Positions 23,486 through 34,995 of a DNA stretch of 64,000 bases are shown piece after piece. The notes beneath the pieces were generated by a model, which did not search any database, was not told where the DNA came from, and saw only the letters and a list, made by a program, of their open reading frames with translations. A program made the position numbers and the translations under genes. The stretch's first letter is position 1. Each line of letters begins with the position of its first letter. Source of the DNA: Siphonodentalium dalli (taxonomy: Eukaryota; Mollusca; Scaphopoda; Gadilida; Siphonodentaliidae); contig CP136067.1 in the NCBI GenBank assembly GCA_032622095.1, forward strand, positions 54,165,899-54,229,898, in the 5' to 3' direction.

Positions 23486-24419
23486 GCAGTTGTCAGTAAA
23501 TGTTAAAACGTCTTCTCCAGAACTGCAAGACTGAATGGGGTCATATTTGGGGATGGTGCACAGGGGTCTGTGAGGACCTCTGGTCCAATATGGCCTCCAG
23601 GGATATGTTTTTCAAATTCTAAAATTTGTAGAAAAGTATCAAAAATGTCACAAAATTCACAGAAAACAACTAGCAATAGCATATGTAGTAAATAACACTA
23701 AACTGGTAGCATATTTTAAAAATATGTATCACTTTATATAGTTACAAACCAAATTTTTCTGATTTTGTGCGCACATACAGGCATACCAGTCAGATAATTT
23801 CCCTAAAGTACATTTTGATTCAGGAGAACTCCATAAGAAAATGTTTTGAGAAATCCACATTTTTTTGCACCAAAATGTATTTAATTTCAATTTTCCAAAG
23901 TGAGGGTATGACACCATATGAGTTGTGACTCGACTTCACCATAAAGTAAACAGCTTTGTTTGACACAAATTGCAGTGTCTTGTTTATACAGTAGGTTAGG
24001 TTCACTCAACCACCCAAACCATATAATATAACATAGCCAACCTGGTCCAAATCCCAATCAGGATTAATCAAGAGATTGTTCAATCAACGCCCACTGGCAG
24101 AAAGAAACTGACTACAGTGATAGTCAAACAGCTGTGAGATACCTGGTTGTGACATTTCACATTTCAAATACTTACTTAAAAACCTGAGAATAAAGTCATG
24201 TGGCATAATGTATGGGTTTATAGAGATCTTCCAAATCAGGATTTACCTTTATTTATGGAAATTGCACAACTACAAACCCTGTGCGTGTGCACAAAGTTGG
24301 ATTTTAATTGGAAAGAAAGTATTGCACGATTCCAATTTCTATCACAGGAAAAGTGTTGTTTACTGTATATAATGCATGTATAGTTGTTTTTAGCCACCAC
24401 CATAAAGTTTGCCATTTTT
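23486..24419. other. Mostly unique sequence with a core fragment
   Basis: 23510-23560 resembles a degenerate family A core (AAAACGTCTTCTCCAGAACT, GGGGTCATATTTGGGG). The remainder to 24419 has no coding or repeat signal I can support. Confidence 0.4.
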
Positions 24420-25130
24420 AGCTCACCTGAGACCAAGTCTACGGTGGAGCTCTAGTCATCACTCCTCGTCCATCTGTCAACAATTTTTTGAACATCTCCT
24501 CTGGAACCGTAAGACCGAATTGGTTCATATTTGGTGTGGATGTTCCCTTGGTGACTCTCATTCAGATTTGTTCAAATGAGGTCACTGGGTAAAATAGTTG
24601 CGAAACCAGGGCCATAACTCTATTCCTCCATAGTAATTCTTACGACTTCTTGTCAAGAACCATTGGGCCGATTTAGCTGATATTTGGTATGGAGGGACCT
24701 TAGGTGACTGGGGTTCAGATTTGTTCAAATGGGGTCACTGGGTCAAATAGGGGCAGAGCCAGGGACATAACTCTAAAAAAAATAACATTTTTGCATTTTT
24801 ACCTTTAATTTTTGTTTAGACGCATCACAGCGTCATATTTCTAACTAGATTTTTCTTAGCACATTCTTCATCTGTATGGATTTTGGTATCATTTATTTAA
24901 CCCTTTTCTCTCTTGTTTTTTTATTTAGAATTCATCCAAGACAGGATGAATCAAACATTTTTCTTCTGATAAGACACCAAATTTGGTATATGAATTTTTG
25001 ACACCTGTATACAGATCAAGATATTTTAAAAGAGTTATGGCCCTTTATAATTCAGGCTGTATTATTGAAGGAGCCAATTTATCACTATGGACACTTGATA
25101 CTACTGGGAGAGACTGCTTGCTTGCAGACA
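24420..25130 (+). mobile_element. Family A array element, left part
   Basis: Hairpin AGCTCACCTGAGAC / GTCTACGGTGGAGCT at 24420-24451, tetranucleotide remnant, CAACAATTTTTTGAACATCT, cores with CATATTTGGTGTGG and TTGTTCAAATGAGGTCACTG, ending in a stretch with CACCAAATTTGGTATATG and GAGTTATGGCCCTTTAT. Confidence 0.65.
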
Positions 25131-25199
25131 TGTTTACACCATCTGTAAAGCTGTGATTGATGACTGTATTCCAGTTCTCTGTGCAATATTAGTTAATCC

Positions 25200-25417
25200 A
25201 CAGGTTCATGGCATAATAGTTAAAAGAGTAAAATCCAAGATGGCTGCCAGTGGCCATGTTTTATGGCAGATTGACTCCAAAATGGCTCGTTCACATCTAC
25301 ATGTCAATATTAACATGCATGAGAAATTTCATGAAAATCAAACACTCGAGTCTGTAGCCCGTGCTATTGGATTGAATTTTGAAATCCGAGATGGCTGCTG
25401 GTGGCCATGTTTTTTTT
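25200..25417 (-). repeat. Family B core units, reverse orientation
   Basis: Two adjacent units seen as AAATCCAAGATGGCTGCC, CATCTACATGTCAATATTAA and TGTAGCCCGTGCTATTGGAT. Neither family B terminus is present; the array abuts a family A hairpin at 25418. Confidence 0.7.
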
Positions 25418-26060
25418 AGCTCACCTGAGACAAAGTCCAGTGGGGCTATAGGTTACACTGGTGTAAATGTTTTCCATAGGCCTCCGTGCTAACGTTTAGC
25501 GTGTACTGTTGGCAATATAAATGTTGGGTCCAAAATTTTCTTTAAATTTGAAAAATTTACATTTGGGGCAACTTTTTAGCCAAAAAAATCATGTCTGTCT
25601 AGCAGTGAATTCGCCTGTAAATCTTGTGTTTTCGTAACTAGTGTCAGAACCGCATAAAAAAGGCTGTCATATTTTAGGCCACACCAAAAAATTCAAACTT
25701 CACTACAAAGGGTTTAATTCATGTGCCAATGGCTATTTTACCCATGGGAAATCATAAAAAAGCACACAAGGCTTATTGACCAATCAGGGCCCAGTGTCTA
25801 TTTTATTCTCTCCTATATATTCCTCCCGCATCCACTAGATGTCACTCCGTACCCTATTTACACCAGTGTAACCTAAAGTCGTCACTCGTCCATCCATCAA
25901 CAATTGTTTAAACATCTTCTCCGGAACCATAAGACAGAATGGGTTCATATTTGGTGTGGATGTTCCTCAGGTGACTCGCATTCAGATTTGTTCAAATGAG
26001 ACAACTGGGTCAAATAGTTGTGAAGCTGGGGCCACAACTCTTTACAATAATAATAATGAC
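25418..26060 (+). mobile_element. Family A element interrupted by a MITE
   Basis: Hairpin starts at 25418 (AGCTCACCTGAGAC, then AAAGTCCAGTGGGGCTATA). The expected continuation GTCATCACTCCTCGTCC resumes only at about 25878, after the inserted element 25451-25873. Cores follow (TTCATATTTGGTGTGGATGT, CAGATTTGTTCAAATGAG). Confidence 0.65.
25451..25873. mobile_element. MITE with GGTTACACTGGTGTAAAT TIRs nested in family A
   Basis: TIR GGTTACACTGGTGTAAAT at 25451 and ATTTACACCAGTGTAACC ending 25873, flanked by TA on both sides (25449-25450 and 25874-25875). It interrupts an otherwise recognisable family A head, which fixes its borders. 423 bp, no coding capacity. TA duplication fits Tc1/mariner-type insertion. 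Confidence 0.8.
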
Positions 26061-26900
26061 CAGTTTTATATAGTGATTACTTGCTCTAACATGCTTGGTA
26101 CAATATTGCCCCAGTCATTTGTACAAGCCAACAAATTGAACCGGCTGCAGCCATTGGAGGAGCTGCTCTAGTTTGATCAGAACATGCTCTGATACTCATC
26201 AGTATGACAAGCTGACTGGTACTCTTTAAACGCATGAGTGATGCGAAGCCGACACAGTATGAATGACCTTGCTCAAGGGTCACAACTTGGCGTGGGTTTT
26301 GAAATGGCGAGCAATCCCGACAATTGCATGTCGCTCAATGGAGGAATGGAGGGTCCTTGGTTTACTGGTGTTCAGATTTGTTAAAATGTGGTCACTGGGG
26401 GCAAACATGGACAGAGCCAGGGTCACTATCTTTAAAAAAAAAACATTTTTTTTTTTTAGATTTAAAGACATTATGGACTTGTTTGATTCATGGAACTGAT
26501 AAGTTAGTATTCAGGCGTTATGCCAACCTGTAGAATGTAGCATTCTACTAACATCGCCGAAAATTTCAAAGAAATCGACCACTACACTCAATAGAAAACA
26601 TCGTCAAAACTAAGCTCAAATGTAAATATTTACATCTGGATTCCGGACGCAACAATTGGCGACAAACAAACACAAATGATTTCGCCATCCAGAGTCAGTG
26701 CATTTAATTAATATATCAGAATGACGGTGTGTGTTGGCAATTTGGATTAATATTCGTTAAAAAGAACAACTTTAATATTCTACATTTTTGGATCACCCTA
26801 CCGGAGTGTTGCACATCACTTTTAACTCATTGCTCAATTTAACAAAAAAAAAGAAGAACTTTTTTTAAATGGAAAAAAAAAACATTTGGATTTTACTCCT
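26061..26900. other. Mixed repeat debris and unclassified sequence
   Basis: 26330-26420 shows a family A core (GGAGGGTCCTTGGTTTACTG, GTGGTCACTGGGGGCAAACA). 26470-26830 was not matched elsewhere and shows no coding signal. Confidence 0.4.
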
Positions 26901-27400
26901 TGCTCAATTAATTTTTTGACCAAAGGTACGACTTGTAGCCCATACCAAAAGATTTAGTCATGCAAAGAGTAAAACCCAAGATGGCTGCTGGCGGCCATGT
27001 TTTATGACTCGTTCCCATCTACATGTCAATGTTAACATCCATGACAAATTTCTTGATTATACGACCAAAGGTACAAAAAGGATTTTGTCATGCAAAGAGC
27101 AAAATCTAAGATGGCTGCCGGCAGCCATGATTTTTGGCCCAATAACCTCAAAATGACTCGTTCCCATCTACATGTCAATGTTAACATCCATGACAAATTT
27201 CTTGATGATACGACCAAAGGTACAAAAAGGATTTTGTCATGCAAAGAGCAAAATCTAAGATGGCTGCCGGCAGCCATGATTTTTGGCCCAATAACCTCAA
27301 AATGACTCATTCCCATCTACATGTCAATGTTAACATCCATGACAAATTTAAAGATTATCAGACAAACAGTACGGCCTGTAGCCCGTACTAATGGATTGCT
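26901..27400 (-). repeat. Family B core units, reverse, including a recent duplication
   Basis: Cores with AAGATGGCTGC, CGTTCCCATCTACATGTC and CCATGACAAATTTCTTGAT. Units starting at 27089 and 27238 are nearly identical (period 149 bp). Confidence 0.75.
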
Positions 27401-27404
27401 TTTT

Positions 27405-28250
27405 AGCTCACCTGAGACGAAGTCTCCGGTGGAGCTATAGTCATCACTCCTCGTCCGTCAACAATTCTTCGAACATCTTCTTCTGAAGTTCCATTGGACT
27501 GAATTGGTTCATATTTGGTGTGGATGTTCCCTAGGTGACTCTCATTCAGATTTGTTCAAATGAGGTCACTGGGTCAAATAGTTGCGAAGCCAGGGCCATA
27601 ACTCTATTCCTCCATAGTAATTCTTACAACGACGTCTTGTTCAGAACCATTGGGCCGATTTAGCTAATATTTGGTATGGAGGGTCCTTGGGTTTTGTTCA
27701 AATGAGGTCACCCGGTCAATTAGTTGAGAAACCAGGGCCATAACTCATAGTAATTCTTACAATGACTTGTTCTAAAAAAAAAATTGGCCGATTTAGCTTA
27801 TATTTGGTACAGAGAGACCTTGGGTGACTGGGGTTCAGATTTGTTCAAATGGGGTCACTGGGTCAAATAGGGGCAGAGCTAGGTACATAACTTTAAAAAC
27901 AAAAAATTTAATTTTTGCATTTTGACCTTTAATTTTTGTTTAGGACACATCACAGCCTCATATTTCTTACCTAGATTGTTCTTAGCATGTTCTTCATCTG
28001 TATGGAATTTGGTATTGTTTATTTAACCCCTTCCACTCTTGTTTTGATATAGAATTCATCCAAGACAGGATTACTCAAACATTTTTCATCTTATCAACAC
28101 CAAATTTGGTATATGAATTTTTGACACTTATATACAGATCAAGTTAAAATATGGGTTTGATCCGATATATTTTAACAGAGTTATGGCCCTTTATAATTCA
28201 CACCTCTTTGCTATGCTCTATTAATTTTTAAGAGAACACTGAAGCCTGTA
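27405..28250 (+). mobile_element. Family A array element, left part
   Basis: Hairpin at 27405-27436, then CTCCTCGTCCGTCAACAATTC, several cores, and an ending stretch with ACACCAAATTTGGTATATG and GAGTTATGGCCCTTTAT that parallels 24960-25050. The two copies (24420- and 27405-) share their order of sub-units. Confidence 0.65.
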
Positions 28251-28439
28251 TTATTGAAAAAGCCAATTTATCATAGTGTGGTCATCTGATACTCTTGTTG
28301 AAGACTGCTTGCTTCAGACCAGTTTACCATCTGTCATTACAAGACATGACATTAGCTAAACAACTATTCTACTAGAGTCTACAAGAATAAATAGGAATAG
28401 TCCATTGTTCCTTTATCCAAGCCTGGACATAGTGTGTCT

Positions 28440-29265
28440 GACATTTGCAGAATGAAGTCCCCAGATGGTGAATTTAGTGTTGCTACCCCATACAGCAGGC
28501 TAGCTTCACCAAATACACCCTCAATTACCCTATTCTGCTTAGGCCTCATCTTCTGGGACAATTTCTTTTTAAACATGTTTTAAAATTTGAAAAAAGTGAC
28601 ACCATTATAACATCTGCAGAGTTATGATACTTTACTCTTTAATGAAATTATGGAAACATTCCACCCTCCCCCTCCCACATGGCCCAGACGCAACCATGCC
28701 ATCAACCAACATCCCTTCCAAGCCATATCACCTCTCAATTTAATACCTCTTCTCACCACAGAGGCATATATATCTGTAAGGTACAGGTCATTAATTATAT
28801 AAACTGGCCAGATGACATGTATTATTCTAATCTAAACATATGTAGCAATTTAACAACAAACTGGTGCTCCCATGGTTAGGTGATGACTGACATTCAATGA
28901 TACTGTGAATGGCTTTGATTTCTTCAAGTCTGGAAATAGTGTCTGACATTTACATAGTGAGGTCCCCAGATGGTGAATTTAGTGTTGCTACCCCATACAG
29001 CATGCTAGCATCACCAAATACACCCGCTAGGGACCTAATTCTGCTTAGTCCTCATCTTCTGGGAAGTATCCCAAGTATCAAATTGACAGTTTGATTTAGT
29101 CACTTTTTCCACCTGTTCAGTTTCAATGTCCCCCTAATTTGCAGAAGATAAAATGCATAATTGAGGTGCTCAATGGGTGTGTATCACCAACTTCAACTGT
29201 AGGACTGCCTTACAGAATATTGTCATTAAATCCACATTTTTGGGACCTAATTCTGCAAATGTCAG
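28440..29265. repeat. GCAGAATGAGGTCCCC hairpin family, degraded copies
   Basis: Copies near 28448-28540 and 28945-29045 carry GATGGTGAATTTAGTGTTGC, TACCCCATACAGCA and a partly inverted partner (ACCAAATACACCC); a weaker piece lies at 29134-29262. Better preserved hairpins of this family are at 43674-43769 and 43983-44078. Confidence 0.55.
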
Positions 29266-29339
29266 ACATACTAAATTCAGGTTTGGCCATTTCATATTAT
29301 TTTTTTAATCACCACTTATCCAGATGAAATCATACGACT

Positions 29340-29871
29340 AACATTCAAAGAAAAATGGGGGGGGGGGGTATATATTGGATTAAATTTGTCTTCTATCTGT
29401 CAGGCTTCCATCCGTCTGCCTGTTGAGATGTCTATCCATCCATCTATCAACAATTGATTTCTTCTCCATATTAAAGACGGAATTTGTTTATATAGTTCAG
29501 TGTGCATGTTCCCTAGGTGTCTCACAATCAGATTTGTTCAATTAAGTTCATCACATCAAATACATGTAGGTGCCAAGCCAGGGCCATAACTCTTTCCCTC
29601 CATAGTAAGTCTTAAAACAGTTTTTTCTCAAGAACCATTAGGCCTTTTATAGCTTATATTTGGTATGGAGGGGCCTTGGGTGACTGGGGTTCAGATTTGT
29701 TCATGTGGTCATTTTTAGGAAATGAGGTCCCCAGAGGGTGAATTCGGTGATGTTAGGCCACCTTGCGGAATATTGTCATTAAATTCACCTGCAAAGGTCA
29801 GACACTAAATACAGACTCGGCTGTTCCAATATTAGTTTCTTAACCAGCACTTATCCAGGTGAATCATACCC
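29340..29871 (+). repeat. Family E/A core debris
   Basis: Starts with a G run and GGTATATATTGG (family E-like head), then CCATCCGTCTGCCTG tetranucleotides and cores (CAGATTTGTTCAATTAAGTT, GGGCCATAACTCTTTCCCTC). A hairpin-family remnant lies at 29718-29790. Confidence 0.5.
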
Positions 29872-30346
29872 TGATTTTTCAAAGAAAATTGGGGGGTATA
29901 TTGATATTACTAGATGAATGGATCTCATAGATGAGGATTCACATTTGTTCTAATAGGGGCAGAGATAAGAGATTTAACTCTCCTCTATGCCGTTTGGTAC
30001 TGGTATAATAATATTGATTTCTAGACAGCCTGGGTGGGGGCAATGGGGAGGACCGAATTGGCCACAAATTTGAACTTGGGGGTGTCAGGTTGGTAATTAT
30101 CAAACGTTTGAAAGCTTGAAGTACTGGTACCAGTCGTAAAATTCAACCTAAGAGGAATGTACAAAGTGATTTTTGTGAACTTAGTACTGTGGTATGGTTG
30201 TCCTCTTTAAAAGGTAAGAGGTTGGAAATTTGTCCATGTTTAGAACTTAAGTGATTGTGTCAAGTACTGACTCTTGTAGTCTTCAGAGTCCCTGTCTTCC
30301 CAGTCCTTACAGTCTGGTGAGCGCCCCACAGTCATTGACTGTCTTG

Positions 30347-32839
30347 TTGAAATCCATATGGCCATAGGTGGCCATGTTTTTTGGCCGAATGACCCCAAAA
30401 TGACAAATGCTATGTACCATGACAAATTTCATAATAATCCGACCAAAGGTACGACCAGCACCCATGCTAATGGAAATTGTTGATGGACGTCTCCACGCGC
30501 ATGGACAACGGATACCAAGCCATGGCAATAGCTCAAATTTTACAAGTAAAGTTGAGCTTAAAATTGGACAGAACCCACCTTGAGGTCACCCAAAGAACCA
30601 TATGAAGCCATCTTGGATTTTACTCTTTGCATGACTAAATCCTTTGGCGCGGGCTACAGGTTGTAGCTTCGATCGGAACATCATGAAATTTGTCATGGAT
30701 GTTAACAATGACATGTAGATGGGAACGAGTGATTTTGGGGTCGTTCGGCCGAAAAACATGGTCGCCAGCAGCCATCTTGGATTTTACTCTTTGCATGACT
30801 AAATACTTTGGCCTGGGCTACAGGTTGTAGCTTCGATCGGAACATCATGAAATTTGTCATGAATGTTGACATTGACATGTAGATGGGAACGAGTCATTTT
30901 GGGCTCATTCGGCCAAAAAACATGGCCGCTGGCAGCCATCTTGGATTTCAAGATTCAATCCATTGGCGCGGGCTACAGATCGTACTGTTCGCCTGATCAT
31001 CATGAAATTTCTCATTGATGTTAATAATGACATGTAGATGGGAACGAGTGATTTTGGAGTCGTTCGGCCAAAAAACATGGCAGCCATCTTGGATTTTACT
31101 CTTTGCATGACTAAATCCTTTGGCGCGGGCTACAGGTTGTACCTTTGGTCGAATCTTTATGAAATTTGTCATGAATGTTGACATTGACATGTAGATGGGA
31201 ACGAATCATTGTGGGGTCATTCGGCCAAAAAATATGGCCGCTGGCGGCCATCTTAGATTTCAAAATTCAATCCATTGGTGCGGGCTACAGGTCGTACTGT
31301 TTGTCTGATCAACATGAAATTTGTCATGGATGTTAATATTGACATGTAGATGGGAACGAGTCATTTTGGGGTCGTTCGGCCAATAAACATGGCCGCCAGC
31401 AGCCATCTTGGATTTTACTCTTTGCATGACTAAATCCTTTGGCGCGGGCTACAGGTCGTAGCTTTGATCGGAACATCATGAAATTTGTCATGGATGTTAA
31501 CAATGACATGTAGATGGGAACGAGTGATTTTGGGGTCGTTCGGCCGAAAAACATGGCCGCCAGCAGCCATCTTGGATTTTACTATTTGCATGACTAAATC
31601 CTTTGGCGCGGGCTACAGGTCGTACCTTTGGTCTGATCTTTATGAAATTTGTCATGAATGTTGACATTGACATGTAGATGGGAACGAATCATTTTGGGGT
31701 CATTCGGCCAAAAAACATGGCCGCTGGCAGCCATCTTGGATTTCAAGATTCAATCCATTGGCGCGGGCTACAGGTCGTACTGTTCGTCTGATCATCATGA
31801 AATTTGTCATTGATGTTAATAATGACATGTAGATGGGAACGAGTGATTTTGGAGTCGTTCGGCCAAAAAACATGGCCACCAGCAGCCATCTTGGATTTTA
31901 CTCTTTGCATGACTAAATCCTTTGGCGCCGGCTATAGGTTGCCTTTGGTCTAATCTTTATAAAATTTGTCATGAACGTTGACATTGACATGTAGATGGGA
32001 ACGAATCATTGTGGGGTCATTCGGCCAAAAAACATAGCCGCTGGCGGCCATCTTGGATTTCAAAATTCAATCCATTGGCGCGGGCTACAGGTCGTACTGT
32101 TCGTCTGATCATCATGAAATTTGTCATGAATGATAACAATGACATGTAGATGGGATCGAGTCGTTTTGGGGTCATTCGGTCAAGAAACATGGCCGCCAGC
32201 AGCCATCTTGGATTTTACTCTTTGCATGACTAAATCCTTTGGTGCGGGCTACAGGTCGTAGCTTTGGTCAGATGGTCATGAAATTTGTCATGAATTATAA
32301 CAATGACATGTAGATGGGAACGAGTCGTTTTGGGGTCATTCGGTCAAAAAACATGGCCACCAGCATTTTACTCTTTGCATGACTATATCCTTTGGCGTGG
32401 GCTACAGGTCATACCTTTGGTCTGATCTTTATCAAATTTGTCATGGATGTTAACACTGAATGTGGGGTCATTCGGCCAAAAAACATGGCTGCCAGCGGCC
32501 ATCTTGGATTTCAAAATTCAATCCATTGGCGCGGTCTACAGGTCGTACTGTTCGTCTGATCATCATGAAATTTGTAGGTCGTAGCTTTGGTCAGATCTTC
32601 ATAAAATTTGTCATGGATGTTAACAATTATACGTAGATGGGAACGAGTCCTTTTGTGGTCAATTGGCCAAAAAAAAATGGCCACCAGCAGCCATCTTGTA
32701 TTTTACTCTTTGCATCACTAAATCCTTTGGCGCAGGTTAGACATTTCAATTAGCACCTTTCCTATTCCTCCATTTACTGTCAACCATTAAATTATTCCCC
32801 TACCTAAGTTGAGCTACAGTGTCATTGACACTTTCATTA
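30347..32839 (+). mobile_element. Family B array, about 13 cores, in duplication copy 1
   Basis: An inverted partial unit with a family B hairpin (about 30530-30558, AGCTCAAATTTTAC / GTAAAGTTGAGCT) is followed by direct cores from about 30600. The landmark GGGCTACAG recurs about every 155-165 bp to about 32530. The right end AGTTGAGCTACAG and GTGTCATTGACAC lies at 32809-32830, directly followed by the family C hairpin. Confidence 0.75.
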
Positions 32840-33110
32840 TGTTTACCCATGGTATGGTAAACATAGTATCGACGTCCGGATTGCCCACTCATCGTTTGTC
32901 TGTCCATCTGTAGACACTTTATGCATGGTGCGATAACTCAACATTTTCTATCTGGTCAGAACCAAATTTTTTATATGAATTTCTCAGCCCAAAAGACAGA
33001 TCGAGTTCGATTATGGGTTTGATTCAACTATTTTTAACTGAGTTATGGCCCTTTTTCGAAAATTATTCACTCAAAAAAAAACACATTATTTTGAATTCCT
33101 TGCACAATTT
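32840..33110 (+). mobile_element. Family C element head (copy 1)
   Basis: Hairpin TGTTTACC / GGTAAACA at 32840-32863, then GTCCGG, TGTCTGTCCATCTGTAG, one core with AGAACCAAATTTTTTATATG, CAGATCGAGTTCGATTATGG and GAGTTATGGCCCTTTTTC. The same block is at 37399-37690 in copy 2, and in reverse at 42230-42829. Confidence 0.7.
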
Positions 33111-33140
33111 AAAAAAAAAAAAAAAAAAAATTTAAGTTAA

Positions 33141-33608
33141 AGGTACTCAACCCGATAAAACTCCTCTCAATTACTATTTCAATGGCTTCGGGGGTCAAAA
33201 ATATTTGATTCGAGTCGAGGAAGTCACCCATCAAAGCTCAGATTTGTTAGATATCGATTTTAGAAATCTATTATTTTTCATTATCGGGAATACTATCTGG
33301 CCCAGAACTCAGTCAAAATTGAGTTAAAATTACCACTTGATTTTAGAGTTATCCATCCTTGTCTGTTTGAATAGATTTGGAGAACACATCCAGAGCAGAT
33401 TACGGCAGTTAGTAGTACTGATCTCGAGTTTATAACAAATTTTAAAATCAACATCTAATAACTCTGAGCTTTGTTTGATGGGTTCCTCGACTCGAATCAA
33501 ATATTTTTTACCCCCAAAGCCAAAGAAATAGTAATATAGGACCCTCCGATCGGATTGTTGTTGTTGGAATCTGTTGAGATGGGGACCCTCTTTACGGGTT
33601 GAGTACCT
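33141..33608. mobile_element. TTAA-flanked MITE (468 bp)
   Basis: TIRs AGGTACTCAACCCG at 33141 and CGGGTTGAGTACCT ending 33608, flanked by TTAA at 33137-33140 and 33609-33612. Copy 2 of the duplication has a single TTAA at 37744-37747 at exactly this place, which proves both borders. TTAA duplication and clean borders are piggyBac-type behaviour; no transposase here. Relatives: 40882-41297, 48943-49381 and a right half ending at 43315. Confidence 0.88.
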
Positions 33609-33856
33609 TTAACAAAATTTGAAAAAATATCATAACTCTGCCAAGGGTACCTCAAGTCACCCACACACCAAATTTGGTTTAAATCAGTCCAAACTCTTGT
33701 GTTATGTACTGGTAAATTTGTTTGGAGCGATATTAAACCCAATTCAACGATTCCATCCCATGCCTTTTGACTACTTATCTATTAATATGGCTATATCATT
33801 TTCTGATATCTCTTATTCCAATGTTCAGATAAAGAAAGCTATGGTATCTAATTTTT

Positions 33857-34536
33857 ATACGCCCTTTTGAAAAAAGTTTGTATTATGTAATCAGTCGGTC
33901 TGTCGTCTGTCCGTCCGTTTTGGTTTTGGTTTCCGATCGATAACTTGAGTTTGGATTATTTGATCTGAATCAAAGTTGATATGTGTATTTTCCAGCTAAA
34001 GATACAGGCCAAGTTCGAATATGGGTTCCGTCCAATTATTTTACATGAGTTACGGCCCTTTTGTTCACTTAGAATTTGGCCGTCTGAACATTTTTGGTTT
34101 CCGACAGATAACTCCAGTTTGGATTATTTGATCTGAACCAAAGTTGGTATGTGTATTTTCCAGCTAAAGATACAGGCCAAGTTCGAATATGGGTTCCGTC
34201 CAATTATTTTTACATGAGTTACAGCCCTTTTTCGACTTAGAATTTGACCATCTGTTAACATTTTTAGTTTCCGACCGATAACTCCAGTATGGATTATTTG
34301 ATGTGTATTTTCCAGCTAAAACTAAAGGCCATGTTCGAATATAGGTTCTGTCGAATTATTTTCACATGAGTTATGGCCATTTTCAACTTATAATTTGACT
34401 GCATTTTGGCATGAAATTAGGGGTATATCAGATATTCTTAAAATGTAAGATCAAAGTGTTATTTTATTTTGCGGTAGTACAATTCAAAATGGCGAAAGGA
34501 CGTATTTTGCCACGCCCTAGCGATGCTCTTGTTTAA
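33857..34536 (+). mobile_element. Family D array element (copy 1)
   Basis: Head ATACGCCCTTTTGAAAAAAG then TTTGTATTATGTAATCAG, CTGTCCGTCCG, three cores headed by GGTTTCCGA..GATAACT with TTCGAATATGGGTTCCGTCC and GAGTTACGGCCC, and right end GGACGTATTTTGCCACG / GATGCTCTTGTTT. The counterpart in copy 2 is about 38000-38688. Confidence 0.75.
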
Positions 34537-34995
34537 AAATGTTTCAGCAATACACATGGCATGCTATTGACAGAAGACCAGAAAATCTTTGCTGCATTTC
34601 ACAGCTGAGTATATCACTACAGATGGTCATATAAATGTTATAGGTTTAATAGAGATGCCAAGGTTTAGCTGATTAGTGATTAGTTGACAGCTCTGCTATA
34701 GCTATATGCTATATATTAATGGGTCAGCAGTGGTGGGCTTATATTGATGGTTGTGTTGTTGTTGGTAGAATTTGATACATTACCATTGTAAACTTAAATT
34801 GGACTCTATTCCATGTCCGGGTCAGCTTATCACATTTAATCCAAGGCTGCGCTGGTGCAGCATTACAGATCCTGTGCCAGTGCATTCTCTTATACATGCG
34901 AGTGACCCATACATTCCAATAATTTGTGTTATGTACATTTGTCTATAATAGTACATATCAGTATACTCTATAATTCAACATCAAACTCTAATTTA

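Larger units (their letters stand above)
29872..34995. repeat. Tandem segmental duplication, copy 1 (5124 bp)
   Basis: From TGATTTTTCAAAGAAAATTG at 29872 the sequence is repeated from 34996 at very high identity. Contains, in order: family E/A debris, a family A right end (to about 30347), a family B element whose cores run from about 30650 to 32740, a family C element (hairpin at 32840), a TTAA MITE at 33141-33608, a family D element (33857-34536) and a GCCAGTGCATTC hairpin half near 34880. Confidence 0.85.
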
